DNA of 64,000 bases from Devosia sp. Root413D1 (GCF_001425235.1 NZ_LMEA01000012.1:437818-501817); one strand, 5' to 3'; shown: positions 1 through 8,567, numbered from the stretch's first letter. Numbers and translations are program-made. Notes: a model not told the origin generated them from the letters alone.

Positions 1-894
1 CAGCTGGTGCCAGTCGGCGATCTGCTCTTCGCAGCGGTAGAGATATTCGCGGATGCGCAGGTTGTACTGGTCCAGCAGGTCCGGCCGGCCGCGCTTCAGA
101 AACCACGAGTTGTATTCGGAGAAGTGGACGCTCGACTCGGTAACGAAGTGGCCGACCCGCTTCAGCAGGTCGAAACGCACTCGGTCGTCGTCGGGGATCG
201 GGCCGTGCTGGGCGATAGCCTTGAGGCGCGGATAGAGATCCTCGAAGGCGCCATCGGGCCGCACCTTGCCGAACTTCAGGTAGAAGGCGACGTGGTTGAT
301 GCCGGCGCAGAGATAGCTGAGGTCGGCGGGGTTCTCGCCCAGGAGCTCCGCCAGCTGGTGCGAGGTTTCCTGTACCGAGTGACAGAGGCCGACGGTTTTG
401 ATGTGCGGGAACTGCTGCTTGATGGCCCAGCAGTTGATGGCCATCGGGTTGACGTACTGCAGGAGCGTCGCGTCCGGGCACACCTCCTCCATGTCGCGGC
501 AGATGTCGAACAGCACCGGAATGGTGCGGAGGCCGCGGAAGATGCCGCCAATGCCGAGCGTATCGCCGATGGTCTGGTTGAGCCCAAAGCTGTCGGGCAC
601 TTCGAAATCGGTGACGGTCGCCGGCTTGTAGCCGCCCACCTGCATCATCAGGATGACGAAATCGGCATCCTGCAACGCGGCGCGCCGGTCCATCGTGGCC
701 TCCACCTTGAGGTTGGTGAGCCCCAGGGTCTGGCCGATGCGGTTGGCGACGACATAGGATGTGGAGAGCCGGGTTTCGTCGATATCGAACAGACTGATGG
801 TGGCGTTCTGCAGCGCTGGATTAGAGAGCACGTCACCGAGGATCGACTGGGCGAAGACGGTGCTGCCGGCGCCGATGAGACAGATTTTGAGCAT
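1..894 (-). CDS. melA: GH4 alpha-galactosidase (MelA-type), C-terminus beyond the window
   Basis: This gene encodes an NAD- and metal-dependent family 4 glycosidase, most like alpha-galactosidase MelA, which would hydrolyse imported alpha-galactosides in the cytoplasm. The visible 298 residues start with the nucleotide-binding motif GAGSTVF (8-14). They contain NP at 149-150, the metal-binding CHS motif at 171-173 and GINH with His201, all typical of GH4. The ATG is preceded by a GAAGGA ribosome site. The reading frame is still open at base 1, so roughly a third of the protein is missing. It is the last visible gene of the leftward binding-protein/permease operon. GH4 also includes alpha-glucosidases and glucuronidases, so the exact sugar is inferred from the family pattern and the AraC-regulated context. 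Confidence 0.88.
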   Translation of the reverse strand, partial: MLKICLIGAGSTVFAQSILGDVLSNPALQNATISLFDIDETRLSTSYVVANRIGQTLGLTNLKVEATMDRRAALQDADFVILMMQVGGYKPATVTDFEVPDSFGLNQTIGDTLGIGGIFRGLRTIPVLFDICRDMEEVCPDATLLQYVNPMAINCWAIKQQFPHIKTVGLCHSVQETSHQLAELLGENPADLSYLCAGINHVAFYLKFGKVRPDGAFEDLYPRLKAIAQHGPIPDDDRVRFDLLKRVGHFVTESSVHFSEYNSWFLKRGRPDLLDQYNLRIREYLYRCEEQIADWHQL

Positions 895-958
895 GAGTTT
901 TTCCTTCATCGCGAAGCGATGTTGAGGGGGTGGCTGGTTGGAGGCTGCGGGTCAGGGG

Positions 959-1834
959 TTACTTGATGCCGGTCGCGGCGAACCCCTGGATGAACTGCTT
1001 CTGGGCGAAGAAGAACGCCACGATGATCGGGGCGATCGAGATGATCACGGCGGCCATCATCAGCGCCCATTGCGCGCGATAGAGCCGCTGGAACAGCGCC
1101 AGCCCGACCGGCAGTGTGGTCTTTTCAAGATCGGACGGTAGGTAGATCAGGGCGCTGAACAGGTCGTTCCACGAACTCATGAAGGCGAAGATGGCGAGGG
1201 CGGCGAGCGCGGGCTTCGCCAACGGCAGGTAGATCGAGAAGTAGATGCGGAAAAGGCTCGCTCCATCGAGCCGGGCCGCTTCGAGCAGCTCGAGCGGGAT
1301 GGTGCGGAAATACTGGCGCAGCAGGAACACGCCGAAGGCGCCGCCGAGGAAGCTCGGCAGATAGAGCGGCACGTCGGTGCCGTAGAGACCGAAGGTTTTG
1401 AAGATGATGAACTGTGGGATCACCGTCATCTGGTAGGGAACCATCAGCGTTGCCAGCAGCACGAGGAAGAGCAAGTCCCGGCCTTTGAAGCGGACGATGG
1501 CGAAGACGAAGGCGCCCATCGAGCAGGTGACCACCTGGCCGATAGTCGAGAGCGCCGCAATGCGGAACGAGTTCCAGACGAGGTGCTGGAACTCCATCAG
1601 CTCCCAGGCCTTGCCGAAATTCTCGAAGGTGATCTGGCGCGGGATCAGGTCGCGGGTGAACTGGTCGGCCGCCGGCTTCAGCGCCGTCGACACCATCCAG
1701 ACGAACGGCGCGACCATCAGCACGCCGCCGGCGAGCAGCACGAGATAGAACCAGAGGTTCTCGCGCAGGTGTTTGGCGAGGAAGGCCGTGGTCGGCAGTT
1801 CGGTGGCCGGGGCAGAGGCGGTGACGACGCTCAT
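959..1834 (-). CDS. CUT1 sugar ABC transporter permease, MalG-type
   Basis: This is a 291-residue inner-membrane permease of a carbohydrate ABC importer. The sequence shows about six hydrophobic segments, starting with WFYLVLLAGGVLMVAPFVW near residues 28-46. It also has the cytoplasmic EAA loop ELLEAARLDGASLF followed by LP, which docks the ATPase. Its start overlaps the stop of the preceding permease by 4 bp (ATGA), indicating translational coupling. It lies between the MalF-type permease and the GH4 alpha-galactosidase, so the substrate is probably an alpha-galactoside such as melibiose or raffinose. No ATPase gene is adjacent. Confidence 0.93.
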   Translation of the reverse strand: MSVVTASAPATELPTTAFLAKHLRENLWFYLVLLAGGVLMVAPFVWMVSTALKPAADQFTRDLIPRQITFENFGKAWELMEFQHLVWNSFRIAALSTIGQVVTCSMGAFVFAIVRFKGRDLLFLVLLATLMVPYQMTVIPQFIIFKTFGLYGTDVPLYLPSFLGGAFGVFLLRQYFRTIPLELLEAARLDGASLFRIYFSIYLPLAKPALAALAIFAFMSSWNDLFSALIYLPSDLEKTTLPVGLALFQRLYRAQWALMMAAVIISIAPIIVAFFFAQKQFIQGFAATGIK

Positions 1835-2718
1835 CCCTGCCCCCAGCGCTTGTTGAGCCGCGAATAGATCAGGGTCAGGCTCAAGACGATCACCGCCAGC
1901 ACCACCGACTGGGCCGAGGCATTGCCCATGCGGAAGTAGTTGAAGCCCTCGCGGTAGATGTTGAACACCAACATAGGCAGGCTCGAGCCGCCATTGCCGG
2001 TCTGGGTGAGGATGTATACGTAATCGAAGGCCTGGAAGGCGTGGATGGTGCACAGCACGGCCTGAAAGAAGATCGAGGGCAGCAGCATCGGTATGGTGAC
2101 GGCGAGGAACTGCTGGAAGCGGCTGGCGCCATCGATGGTCGCGGCTTCGTAGACATCGCGCGGAATGGCCTGCAGGCCACCGAGGAAGATGATCATCCCC
2201 TCGCCGATGGCGCCCCAGACATTGACGATCACCACCGAATAGAGCGCCATGTCGGAGCCGAGCCAATGCACCGGATCGCCGCCGAAAGTGGTGATGATGG
2301 CGTTGAGGACGCCCTTGTCCTTGGAGTAGATCCAGGTCCAGACGAGGCCCACCGCAGTGGGCGAAGTGACCACCGGGATGAAGTAGATCAGCCGGAACAG
2401 GCTGACGCCGCGGATGCGCTGGTTGAGCAGCACCGCCACCACCAGCGAGATCGAGAGCGTCGCCGGCACATAAATGGCGGAGAACAAAGCTGTATTGCCC
2501 AGCGCCTTGAGGAAATTGCGGTTCTCGGGCAACGCCAGATAGTTGTCGAAGCCGACCCATTTGGCCGGGCTCAAGAGGTCCCATTGGAACAGGCTGATGC
2601 CGATGGTGGCGGCGATCGAGCCGAAGGCGCCGAGCGCCAGCCCCAGCAAGGTCGGCAGCAGCAGCACGATCACCCAAAAGCGCTCGGCGCCGCGCGGCGA
2701 TACTCCGATCTGCGACAT
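1831..2718 (-). CDS. CUT1 sugar ABC transporter permease, MalF-type
   Basis: This 295-residue membrane protein is the first permease of the alpha-galactoside importer. It opens MSQIGVSPRGAERFW, has several hydrophobic helices (for example FWVIVLLLPTLLGLALGAF) and carries the EAA loop DVYEAATIDGASRFQ with a following IP. The frame is open further upstream, but the ATG at 2718 fits the usual permease length. The far upstream extension would run back through the hairpin into the binding-protein gene. It partners with the overlapping MalG-type gene and the binding protein upstream. Confidence 0.92.
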   Translation of the reverse strand: MSQIGVSPRGAERFWVIVLLLPTLLGLALGAFGSIAATIGISLFQWDLLSPAKWVGFDNYLALPENRNFLKALGNTALFSAIYVPATLSISLVVAVLLNQRIRGVSLFRLIYFIPVVTSPTAVGLVWTWIYSKDKGVLNAIITTFGGDPVHWLGSDMALYSVVIVNVWGAIGEGMIIFLGGLQAIPRDVYEAATIDGASRFQQFLAVTIPMLLPSIFFQAVLCTIHAFQAFDYVYILTQTGNGGSSLPMLVFNIYREGFNYFRMGNASAQSVVLAVIVLSLTLIYSRLNKRWGQG

Positions 2719-2757
2719 CTGTGCTGCCCTCGCGCCTGCTGGCTTAAGTCTGAGACT

Positions 2758-2797
2758 AACCCGGGCGGCCGGCAAGCCGGTGGAGGTCGCCCGGGTC
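2758..2797 (-). promoter_or_regulatory. Hairpin between binding-protein and permease genes
   Basis: Bases 2759-2770 pair with 2785-2796 as a 12-bp GC-rich stem with one G-U. It lies between the binding-protein stop and the first permease. No T-run follows it, so it looks like a partial terminator or mRNA-stabilising element that keeps the binding protein in excess. The effect is inferred. Confidence 0.6.
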
Positions 2798-2807
2798 CCC
2801 TGGCGGG

Positions 2808-4061
2808 TTACTGGTTGTTGGCGAGCGCCGCGTCGGCGTTGGGCACGATCTCGGCGAGTGCGTCGTCGATGCTCATCTCGCCGGTCCAGACCAGCGCCAG
2901 CGTGTCGCCGACGGCGGCCGACCATTCCTCGTAGCCGCGGAAGCTCGGCTTGGTGTGGGCGTAGGCCAGCGCATCAAGGAATACCTTGTGGGTGCCGCGC
3001 GCCTTCTGCTCGAGGAACACCGGGCTGTTGGCCACCTTGTCGATAACAGGGATGGCGAAGCCGAGTTCGGTGAGCTTCGACTGCCCCTTCTCGCTGATGA
3101 CGAACTGCACGAATTTCCAGGCCGCATCCGGATTGGGCGTCGTGGCGCTGACGACGATGCCGGCGCTGTTGACCAGAGTGGCGCGACCGGCCGGGCCCTT
3201 GGGGAACGGCGCCACATCCCACTCGAAGGCGAGCTCGGAATAGGCCGGCACCACCCAGTGGCCGGAGAAGGTCATCGCTGCGACGCCGGCAAGAAAGCCA
3301 TCGCTGCCATAGCTTTCGAGGTCTTCCTGGCTCATCACCGAGCCATCGTTCAGACGGAAATCGGCGAGGAACTTCCAGGCATCGGTCGCCGGCGCGTCGC
3401 CGAGCGTGGTCTTTTTGAAATCCGCACTGATCGGTGCGCCGCCATAGCTGTAGAGCACCGGGCCCCACATCGGCTCCATGTCCCAGAGCTCAGTGCCAAG
3501 CCCCCACTGGTCGGTCTGGCCGTCGCCATCCTTGTCGATGGTCAGTTTCTTCGCGGCGGCGCGGAGGTCGTCGAGGGTCCAGCTGTCATCGGGATAGGCC
3601 ACGCCGGCAGCGTCGAACATCGCCTTGTTGTAGAACAGCACGATGGTCTGGAAGTCGCGCGGCAGCCCGAAGGTGCCGGCGCTCAACCGGTAGGCGGCGA
3701 GCGGGCCGGGGTAGACGCCATTGAGCGTCTCAGGGGCGGCCGCGAGATAGGGCGAGAGATCGAGCAGGCTGCCGCGCGACTGCCAATCGGGGTAAAGCGG
3801 CGCATCCATGGCGAAGACATCGGGCGGGTTGCCGCCCACTGTGGTCACCCGCAGCTTGTCCCAGTAGCTGTCCCAGTCCGAAACCTCGACCTTCACCTTG
3901 ATATCGGGGTTGGCAGCCTCGAATTCGGCGACGATCGCTTCCCAGACGGCGATCTCCGGCGGATCGCCCCACATCATATAAGTGAGGTTGGTCTCGGCGA
4001 AGCTCGCCGTTGCCGACAGTGCCAGCGCGGTGAATGCGGTGGCCGAAAGCAATGCCTTCAT
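2808..4061 (-). CDS. Extracellular sugar-binding protein (CUT1 importer)
   Basis: This 417-residue protein is a periplasmic solute-binding protein of the MalE/UgpB class. It begins with a signal peptide (MKALLSATAFTALALSATASFA) followed by the typical LTYMMWGDPPEIAVWEAIVAEF start of the first lobe. The ATG at 4061 has a strong GGAGGG ribosome site. It heads the operon with two permeases and a GH4 alpha-galactosidase, so it should capture alpha-galactosides. The divergent AraC gene at 4237 probably controls it through the direct repeats in the shared promoter region. The ligand itself cannot be read from the sequence. Confidence 0.93.
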   Translation of the reverse strand: MKALLSATAFTALALSATASFAETNLTYMMWGDPPEIAVWEAIVAEFEAANPDIKVKVEVSDWDSYWDKLRVTTVGGNPPDVFAMDAPLYPDWQSRGSLLDLSPYLAAAPETLNGVYPGPLAAYRLSAGTFGLPRDFQTIVLFYNKAMFDAAGVAYPDDSWTLDDLRAAAKKLTIDKDGDGQTDQWGLGTELWDMEPMWGPVLYSYGGAPISADFKKTTLGDAPATDAWKFLADFRLNDGSVMSQEDLESYGSDGFLAGVAAMTFSGHWVVPAYSELAFEWDVAPFPKGPAGRATLVNSAGIVVSATTPNPDAAWKFVQFVISEKGQSKLTELGFAIPVIDKVANSPVFLEQKARGTHKVFLDALAYAHTKPSFRGYEEWSAAVGDTLALVWTGEMSIDDALAEIVPNADAALANNQ

Positions 4062-4156
4062 AGGTGCAACCCTCCATCTGATCCCTGTTGCCGGAGAGCG
4101 CTTTCCCTCTCGCCATCCGACCGTGGAACCCACTGTCTGGCAAAGCGGGCGCGTAA

Positions 4157-4188
4157 TCTTCCGGAATTTCGGTGTTATTCTTCCGGAA
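4157..4188. promoter_or_regulatory. Direct repeats TCTTCCGGAA, candidate AraC operator
   Basis: The ten bases TCTTCCGGAA occur at 4157-4166 and again at 4179-4188. They are spaced 22 bp start to start, about two helical turns, on the same face of the DNA. This is the usual geometry for an AraC/MelR-type activator. They lie between the divergent binding-protein operon and the AraC gene. Confidence 0.6.
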
Positions 4189-4236
4189 AAGTAGCGACTA
4201 TGAGGGTTGTCGTTGCCGGCATCAGGAAGGGACGCC

Positions 4237-5160
4237 ATGCCAAACGCACTGCGCACCACTCCCAGCGACGTGCCGATGTCCGACAATAACGAAGAGATCC
4301 TGCGGCACGAGTTCTGCGTCGAGACGCATCTCGCCGACGCCATGCCCGAGAGCCACTGGCACGACCATATCGAGCTCAACTACCTGTGGTCGGGGCAGCT
4401 CACCTACCTGATCAACGGACGCCGGCTGGTGCTGAATGCCGGAGAGCTGGCGATCTTCTGGGCGGCGACGCCGCACCAGGTGGTGGCGGTGGAAGAGCAG
4501 CAGCGGTTCAGTTGCGCCTATATGCCGTTATCGTTCTTCCTCAGCCTGCCGCTCGAGCCCGGCTTCCGCCAGGCCATCCTCGATGGCGAGGTGTTCTACA
4601 GCCACGAGCATGACGAGGGCGACCGGCACATGTTCGCGCGCTGGACGCGCGAGTGGCAGGACGCCGACACAGCGCAACGGCACATCCTCGAGGAGGAGGT
4701 GCGGCTGAGGGTACGGCGCCTCTCCTGGTCGCAATCGATCGCCCGGGCGGGAGGACGCGCGCCGGCCCCAGCGATGTCGCCCTCGGGCCACCGGGCGGTG
4801 GCAATGGCGGAGCGGATGACCCGCTTTATCCATGATCATCTCGATACGCCGGTGAGCGTCCGCGACGTGGTGGCGGCATCGGGGCTGCATGCCACCAATG
4901 CCGGGGCGGCGTTCCAGAAGGTGCTGGGCATATCGATCGGCGAGTATATCCGCCGGCATCGGCTGCAGCACGCGATGCGGCTCTTGGTCGATACCGACAT
5001 GGAGATCGCCGAAGTGGCGTTCGAGTGCGGCTACACCTCGCTGGCCCGACTCTATGATGCGTTCCAGAAACGGCTGGGGAAGACGCCCCGGCATTACCGG
5101 CTGGAATTCCATGAGGGGCGCAGTGCTGCGAAACGGGAAACGGCACGGCTCGTTCTTTGA
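4237..5160 (+). CDS. AraC-family transcriptional regulator
   Basis: This 307-residue regulator has an N-terminal cupin-like sensor domain, with SHWHDHIELNYLWSGQLTYLI near residues 36-56 and a G-E-x-x-x-F turn. A C-terminal double helix-turn-helix follows (VSVRDVVAASGLHATNAGAAFQ and MEIAEVAFECGYTSLARLYDAF), ending in the AraC signature F-QKRLGKTPRHYR. I chose the ATG at 4237 because AGGAAGGG lies seven bases upstream; a TTG at 4207 is in frame but has no ribosome site. It is divergent from the alpha-galactoside operon and resembles MelR in layout. It is probably that operon's sugar-responsive activator. Confidence 0.93.
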   Translation: MPNALRTTPSDVPMSDNNEEILRHEFCVETHLADAMPESHWHDHIELNYLWSGQLTYLINGRRLVLNAGELAIFWAATPHQVVAVEEQQRFSCAYMPLSFFLSLPLEPGFRQAILDGEVFYSHEHDEGDRHMFARWTREWQDADTAQRHILEEEVRLRVRRLSWSQSIARAGGRAPAPAMSPSGHRAVAMAERMTRFIHDHLDTPVSVRDVVAASGLHATNAGAAFQKVLGISIGEYIRRHRLQHAMRLLVDTDMEIAEVAFECGYTSLARLYDAFQKRLGKTPRHYRLEFHEGRSAAKRETARLVL

Positions 5161-5167
5161 CGTCAAT

Positions 5168-5185
5168 TCGTCATGGACATGTCAT
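5168..5185 (+). promoter_or_regulatory. Candidate Pho box upstream of phnM
   Basis: TCGTCAT-GGAC-ATGTCAT has the 7-4-7 architecture of a PhoB box (consensus CTGTCAT-N4-CTGTCAT), matching 5/7 and 6/7 positions in the two halves. It starts eight bases after the araC stop and about 80 bp before the phnM start codon. This implies induction of phnM by phosphate starvation. Confidence 0.6.
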
Positions 5186-5263
5186 ATCACGCCTCGGTTT
5201 TCGCCCTCCCCGGGCGCGGTGAGTCTCCCGCCCGCGCCGCCCGCCACATCGGAATCAACGCCC

Positions 5264-6400
5264 GTGAACACCACCATCAGGAATGCCCGCCTCGTCTTGC
5301 CGGACGCAGTGATCGAGGGAGAGCTCGGCATCGCCGATGGCCAGATCAGTGCAGTGGGCGAGGCGAGCGGCGGCGCCGAGATCGATCTCGAAGGCGACCT
5401 GCTGCTGCCTGGGCTGATCGACCTCCACACCGACAATATGGAGCACCACTTCCAGCCGCGGCCGGGGGTGCGCTGGCCCTCTACCCTGTCGGCGGTCCTG
5501 GCGCATGACTGGCAGATGCTGGGCGGCGGTGTCACCACGGTGCTCGATGCCCTGTCGCTGGGCGATTATGACAGCGGCGGGGCGCGTACGGCGATGCTCG
5601 ATGCGGCGATCACCGGGCTGACCGAAGCGCGCGACGCCGGGCTGGTGAAAGCCAACCACTACCTGCATTTCCGCTGCGAGCTGTCGGATCCGGCACTGCT
5701 GGGGATCGTCGAGCGCCATATCGACAATCCGGCGCTGCGCCTGCTCAGCGTGATGGATCACACGCCGGGGCAACGGCAGTGGCACAATACCCAGCTCTAT
5801 CGCGAATTCCGGCGCAAGAAGAACTCGCAGGTGTGGACCGACGAGGAGTTCGACGCCTATCTCGCCGACCGCCGCGCCGACCAGACCACCTATGTGGTGC
5901 CCGGACGCGCGGCGATCGGCGCGCTGGGCCGGGCGCGCAACCTCCGCATCGCCAGCCATGACGACACTTCCATTGCCGATGTCGAGGAATCCTACGCCGA
6001 CGGCATCGCGATCAGCGAGTTTCCGACCACGCTGGTGGCGGCGCAGCGGGCGCGTGAACTCAAGATGCAGATCGTCATGGGGGCGCCCAATGTGGTGCTC
6101 GGCCGTTCGCACTCAGGCAATGCCAGCGCCACCAGCCTTGCCGATGCCGGGCTGCTCGACCTCCTCACCTCGGACTATGTGCCGGCCAGCCTGCTGCATG
6201 CGCCGTTCATTCTCGCCGGGCGCGGCATGCCACTGCATGAGGCGATCGCCAAAGTCACCGCCAACGCCGCCGATGCCATCGGCATGGCCGATCGCGGCCG
6301 GCTGGCGCCGGGTCTCAGGGCCGATCTGCTGCGGGTACGGCTGGTCGGCGATCAACCGGTGATCCGCGGCATCTGGGTCGGCGGAAAACAGTTGGCCTGA
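5264..6400 (+). CDS. phnM: PhnM, ribose 1-methylphosphonate 5-triphosphate diphosphatase
   Basis: This amidohydrolase-superfamily enzyme of the carbon-phosphorus lyase pathway releases pyrophosphate from alpha-D-ribose 1-alkylphosphonate 5-triphosphate. The 378 residues equal the length of E. coli PhnM. They carry the metal-binding LIDLHTDNMEHHF near 51-63, followed by PRPGVRWP and later ASHDDT and SEFPTT motifs characteristic of PhnM. The start is a GTG at 5264, the only one that gives the family N-terminus NTTIRNARLVLPD. No other phn gene is in the window, so the lyase core must be elsewhere or this copy has a separate role. A candidate Pho box precedes it. The alpha/beta hydrolase gene follows after 67 bp. 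Confidence 0.93.
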   Translation: MNTTIRNARLVLPDAVIEGELGIADGQISAVGEASGGAEIDLEGDLLLPGLIDLHTDNMEHHFQPRPGVRWPSTLSAVLAHDWQMLGGGVTTVLDALSLGDYDSGGARTAMLDAAITGLTEARDAGLVKANHYLHFRCELSDPALLGIVERHIDNPALRLLSVMDHTPGQRQWHNTQLYREFRRKKNSQVWTDEEFDAYLADRRADQTTYVVPGRAAIGALGRARNLRIASHDDTSIADVEESYADGIAISEFPTTLVAAQRARELKMQIVMGAPNVVLGRSHSGNASATSLADAGLLDLLTSDYVPASLLHAPFILAGRGMPLHEAIAKVTANAADAIGMADRGRLAPGLRADLLRVRLVGDQPVIRGIWVGGKQLA

Positions 6401-6467
6401 AATGTCGAACGGACCTTAGCCCGCTCGACCAGTTGCGTTGCCAACCGGAAACGAGCAAGCAGGGACC

Positions 6468-7268
6468 ATGACATTCAGCGACGACGAACTGAAGCATTTC
6501 GAGGATGCGGGGGCGGAGCTGCCGCCGGGCGGCATCTCGGCCTATGTCGAAAATGACGGGGCGCAGATCTGGCACGCCAGTTTCGGCGCCGGCCCGGCGG
6601 TGATCCTGCTGCATGGCGGGCTTGGACATGCCGGCAACTGGCAGCACCAGGTGCAGCCATTGGTCGATGCCGGCCACCAGGTGGTGGTGGTCGACAGCCG
6701 GGGCCACGGCCGCAGTTCACGCGACGATCGCCCCTACAGCTACGAGCTGATGGCGACCGACGTTTTCGCGGTAATGGACGCGCTGGGACTCGAGAAGGCG
6801 GCGGTGGTCGGCTGGAGCGATGGCGCCTGCACCGGCCTGATCATGGCCGACAAGGCGCCGGAGCGGGTCAGCGGGCTGTTGTTTTTTGCCTGCAATGTCG
6901 ATGACAGCGGCACCTACCCGTTCGAAATGACACCGGTGATCGGCCGTTGTTTCAACCGGCACGTGAAGGACTATGGGCGGCTCTCAGCGACGCCCGACGC
7001 GTTCCAGCAGTTTGCCGACTCGGTCGGCCTGATGCAGCGGACGCAACCGAACTACACAGCGGCGCAGTTGGAGGGAATTCGGGTACCGGTGACGGTTGCG
7101 CAGAGCGAGAACGAGGAGTTCATCCGGCCCGAGCATGCGGCATATCTGGCGCGGACGATTCCGGGGGCCGAGCTGGTGCAGCTGCCTGGGGTGAGCCATT
7201 TCGCCCCACTGCAGCGGCCGGAAGTGTTCAACGCGCAAGTGCTGAGGTTTCTGGGTCGTCTTAGATAA
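6468..7268 (+). CDS. Alpha/beta-fold hydrolase
   Basis: This 266-residue cytoplasmic hydrolase has an oxyanion region at LLHGGLGHAGNW (48-59) and the nucleophile elbow GWSDGA with Ser117. A C-terminal His sits in GVSHFAPLQRPEVF. The usual acidic site, normally G-x-N-D before E-F-I-R-P, reads S-E-N-E-E here, so the acid would be a Glu rather than an Asp. The ATG at 6468 has an AGCAGGGA ribosome site. It may be co-transcribed with phnM. The family acts on esters, lactones and epoxides, and I cannot name a substrate. Confidence 0.87.
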   Translation: MTFSDDELKHFEDAGAELPPGGISAYVENDGAQIWHASFGAGPAVILLHGGLGHAGNWQHQVQPLVDAGHQVVVVDSRGHGRSSRDDRPYSYELMATDVFAVMDALGLEKAAVVGWSDGACTGLIMADKAPERVSGLLFFACNVDDSGTYPFEMTPVIGRCFNRHVKDYGRLSATPDAFQQFADSVGLMQRTQPNYTAAQLEGIRVPVTVAQSENEEFIRPEHAAYLARTIPGAELVQLPGVSHFAPLQRPEVFNAQVLRFLGRLR

Positions 7269-7281
7269 CGCTCGGAACTCT

Positions 7282-7333
7282 CAGTCGGCATCCCTCTCCC
7301 CCCTCCCCCGCAAGCGGAGAGGGCCGCCGACTG
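7282..7333. terminator. Imperfect inverted repeat between convergent genes
   Basis: CAGTCGGC and CCCTCTCC (7282-7299) face GGAGAGGG and GCCGACTG (7316-7333), giving a long hairpin with small bulges around a CCCGCAAG centre. It sits between the convergent hydrolase and LacI genes, where it could terminate both. It belongs to the C-rich palindrome family seen elsewhere in the window. Confidence 0.6.
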
Positions 7334-7344
7334 GGCCATTAGTT

Positions 7345-8388
7345 CTAGCTCCGCCAGTGCGCCACCGGTTCGCTCAGCGTCTGCAGCGACTCCGCCGGTT
7401 CGCCGTCGATGCGGCGGAGCAGCAGGCGGGTGAGTTCCAGCCCCGCGGCATAGACGTCTTCCTCGATGGTATCGACGTTGGGGAAGACGGTCGAAAGGAT
7501 GTCCGAGGTCTGCTTGCAGATGAAGCGGATGTCGCGGCCGAGCAGCACGCCGCCATCCTCGAGGCCGCAGAGCATCGAGATGGCGCGGGTTTCGCTGTCG
7601 CAGATGATGCCGTCGGGCCGATCCGGCTTGTCGGCGAGATCGCGGCCGAACTGGCGCATCTCGGCCGAGGCGGGGCGGATGCCGTCCTGCACCACGACGC
7701 GCCCGGTGATGCCGCGGCGGGCCACGGTGCGCTCGAAGGTGCGGACGATGTTGTGGTAATTGTTGGTGGTGCCGTCGCCGACCGAAATCAGGATATCGCG
7801 CGCTCCGGTATCGGCCAGCCGCTCCACCGCCAGTTCGGCAAACGCCTCGGAATGGAAATCGTGGAAGGCGTGCGGCGTGAAGAACTCGGTGCGGCCGTGG
7901 CTGACGAACGGGAAATCGTGATCCATCATCAACTGCACGCGGCGGTCGCGCGCTCCGGTATGGGTGATGATGACGCCGTCGGCGGTGCGGTTCTCGAGGA
8001 TATAGCGCACCGTTTCGACTGAGCGGCTGCGGTCGAACTCGGGCATCACCGTCAAGTGGTAGCGGGTACCGCCGATGGCATCGCCGATGCCGCGGATCAT
8101 GTGGCGTGAGAAGTCGATGGCTTCGTCCGAGCCATCGAGCACCAGGGCGATGACGTTGGTCTTGCCGGTCCGCAGGCGCACCCCTGCGCGGTCCGGCACA
8201 TAGCCGACCTGCGCTGCCGCTTCAGCCACCTTCTGGCGAGTTTCTTCCTTCAACGACGCGCCGCCACGCAGCGACAGCGACACCGTCGACAGGCTCAACC
8301 CGGTCAGTTCCGAGATGGTCTTCAGCGTTGCCCGCTTGCCCGACGGCTTGCGGATGCCCCTGCTGGCTTCTGGCCTGAACTTCGTCAT
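7345..8388 (-). CDS. LacI-family transcriptional regulator
   Basis: This 347-residue repressor begins with a LacI helix-turn-helix (ATLKTISELTGLSLSTVSLSLRGG, residues 20-43) and a hinge helix region. A type I periplasmic-binding-fold sensor follows (NVIALVLDGSDEAIDF). It is divergent from the binding-protein/permease/alpha-mannosidase operon starting at 8671, and the 282-bp gap between them contains two perfect TTGCA-type palindromes. It is probably a repressor of that operon, released by a sugar ligand, and may act also on the related site at 15078. The ligand is unknown. Confidence 0.93.
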   Translation of the reverse strand: MTKFRPEASRGIRKPSGKRATLKTISELTGLSLSTVSLSLRGGASLKEETRQKVAEAAAQVGYVPDRAGVRLRTGKTNVIALVLDGSDEAIDFSRHMIRGIGDAIGGTRYHLTVMPEFDRSRSVETVRYILENRTADGVIITHTGARDRRVQLMMDHDFPFVSHGRTEFFTPHAFHDFHSEAFAELAVERLADTGARDILISVGDGTTNNYHNIVRTFERTVARRGITGRVVVQDGIRPASAEMRQFGRDLADKPDRPDGIICDSETRAISMLCGLEDGGVLLGRDIRFICKQTSDILSTVFPNVDTIEEDVYAAGLELTRLLLRRIDGEPAESLQTLSEPVAHWRS

Positions 8389-8450
8389 CGTCGCTTCTTG
8401 GACCCCGCCTCCTCATACACCGGCCACCGGGTGGCGGGAACTGCAGAAAA

Positions 8451-8464
8451 TTGCATCGATGCAA
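8451..8464. promoter_or_regulatory. Palindrome TTGCATCGATGCAA, candidate LacI operator
   Basis: This is a perfect 14-bp palindrome with a central CG, the form expected for LacI-family operators. It lies 63 bp upstream of the LacI start and faces the sugar operon on the other side. A partial copy (AACGATGCAGAC) follows directly. Confidence 0.65.
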
Positions 8465-8533
8465 ACGATGCAGACGACGAACCAACCGTCTAATCAGCGT
8501 CTATCACATTGAATTTGCTATGAAAACTTAACA

Positions 8534-8545
8534 TGACGTACGTCA
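8534..8545. promoter_or_regulatory. Palindrome TGACGTACGTCA
   Basis: A perfect 12-bp palindrome lies between the two TTGCA-type sites in the divergent promoter region. It does not match those sites, so a second regulator may bind here. No binding protein can be named. Confidence 0.35.
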
Positions 8546-8567
8546 CTCGAAGAATTCTGCACCAATC

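Noticed and set aside
959-2677. An apparent 572-residue fusion on the minus strand including the MalG-type permease
   Set aside because: The first half is an out-of-frame reading of the MalF-type gene. The true MalG start with ATGA overlap at 1834 is clear.
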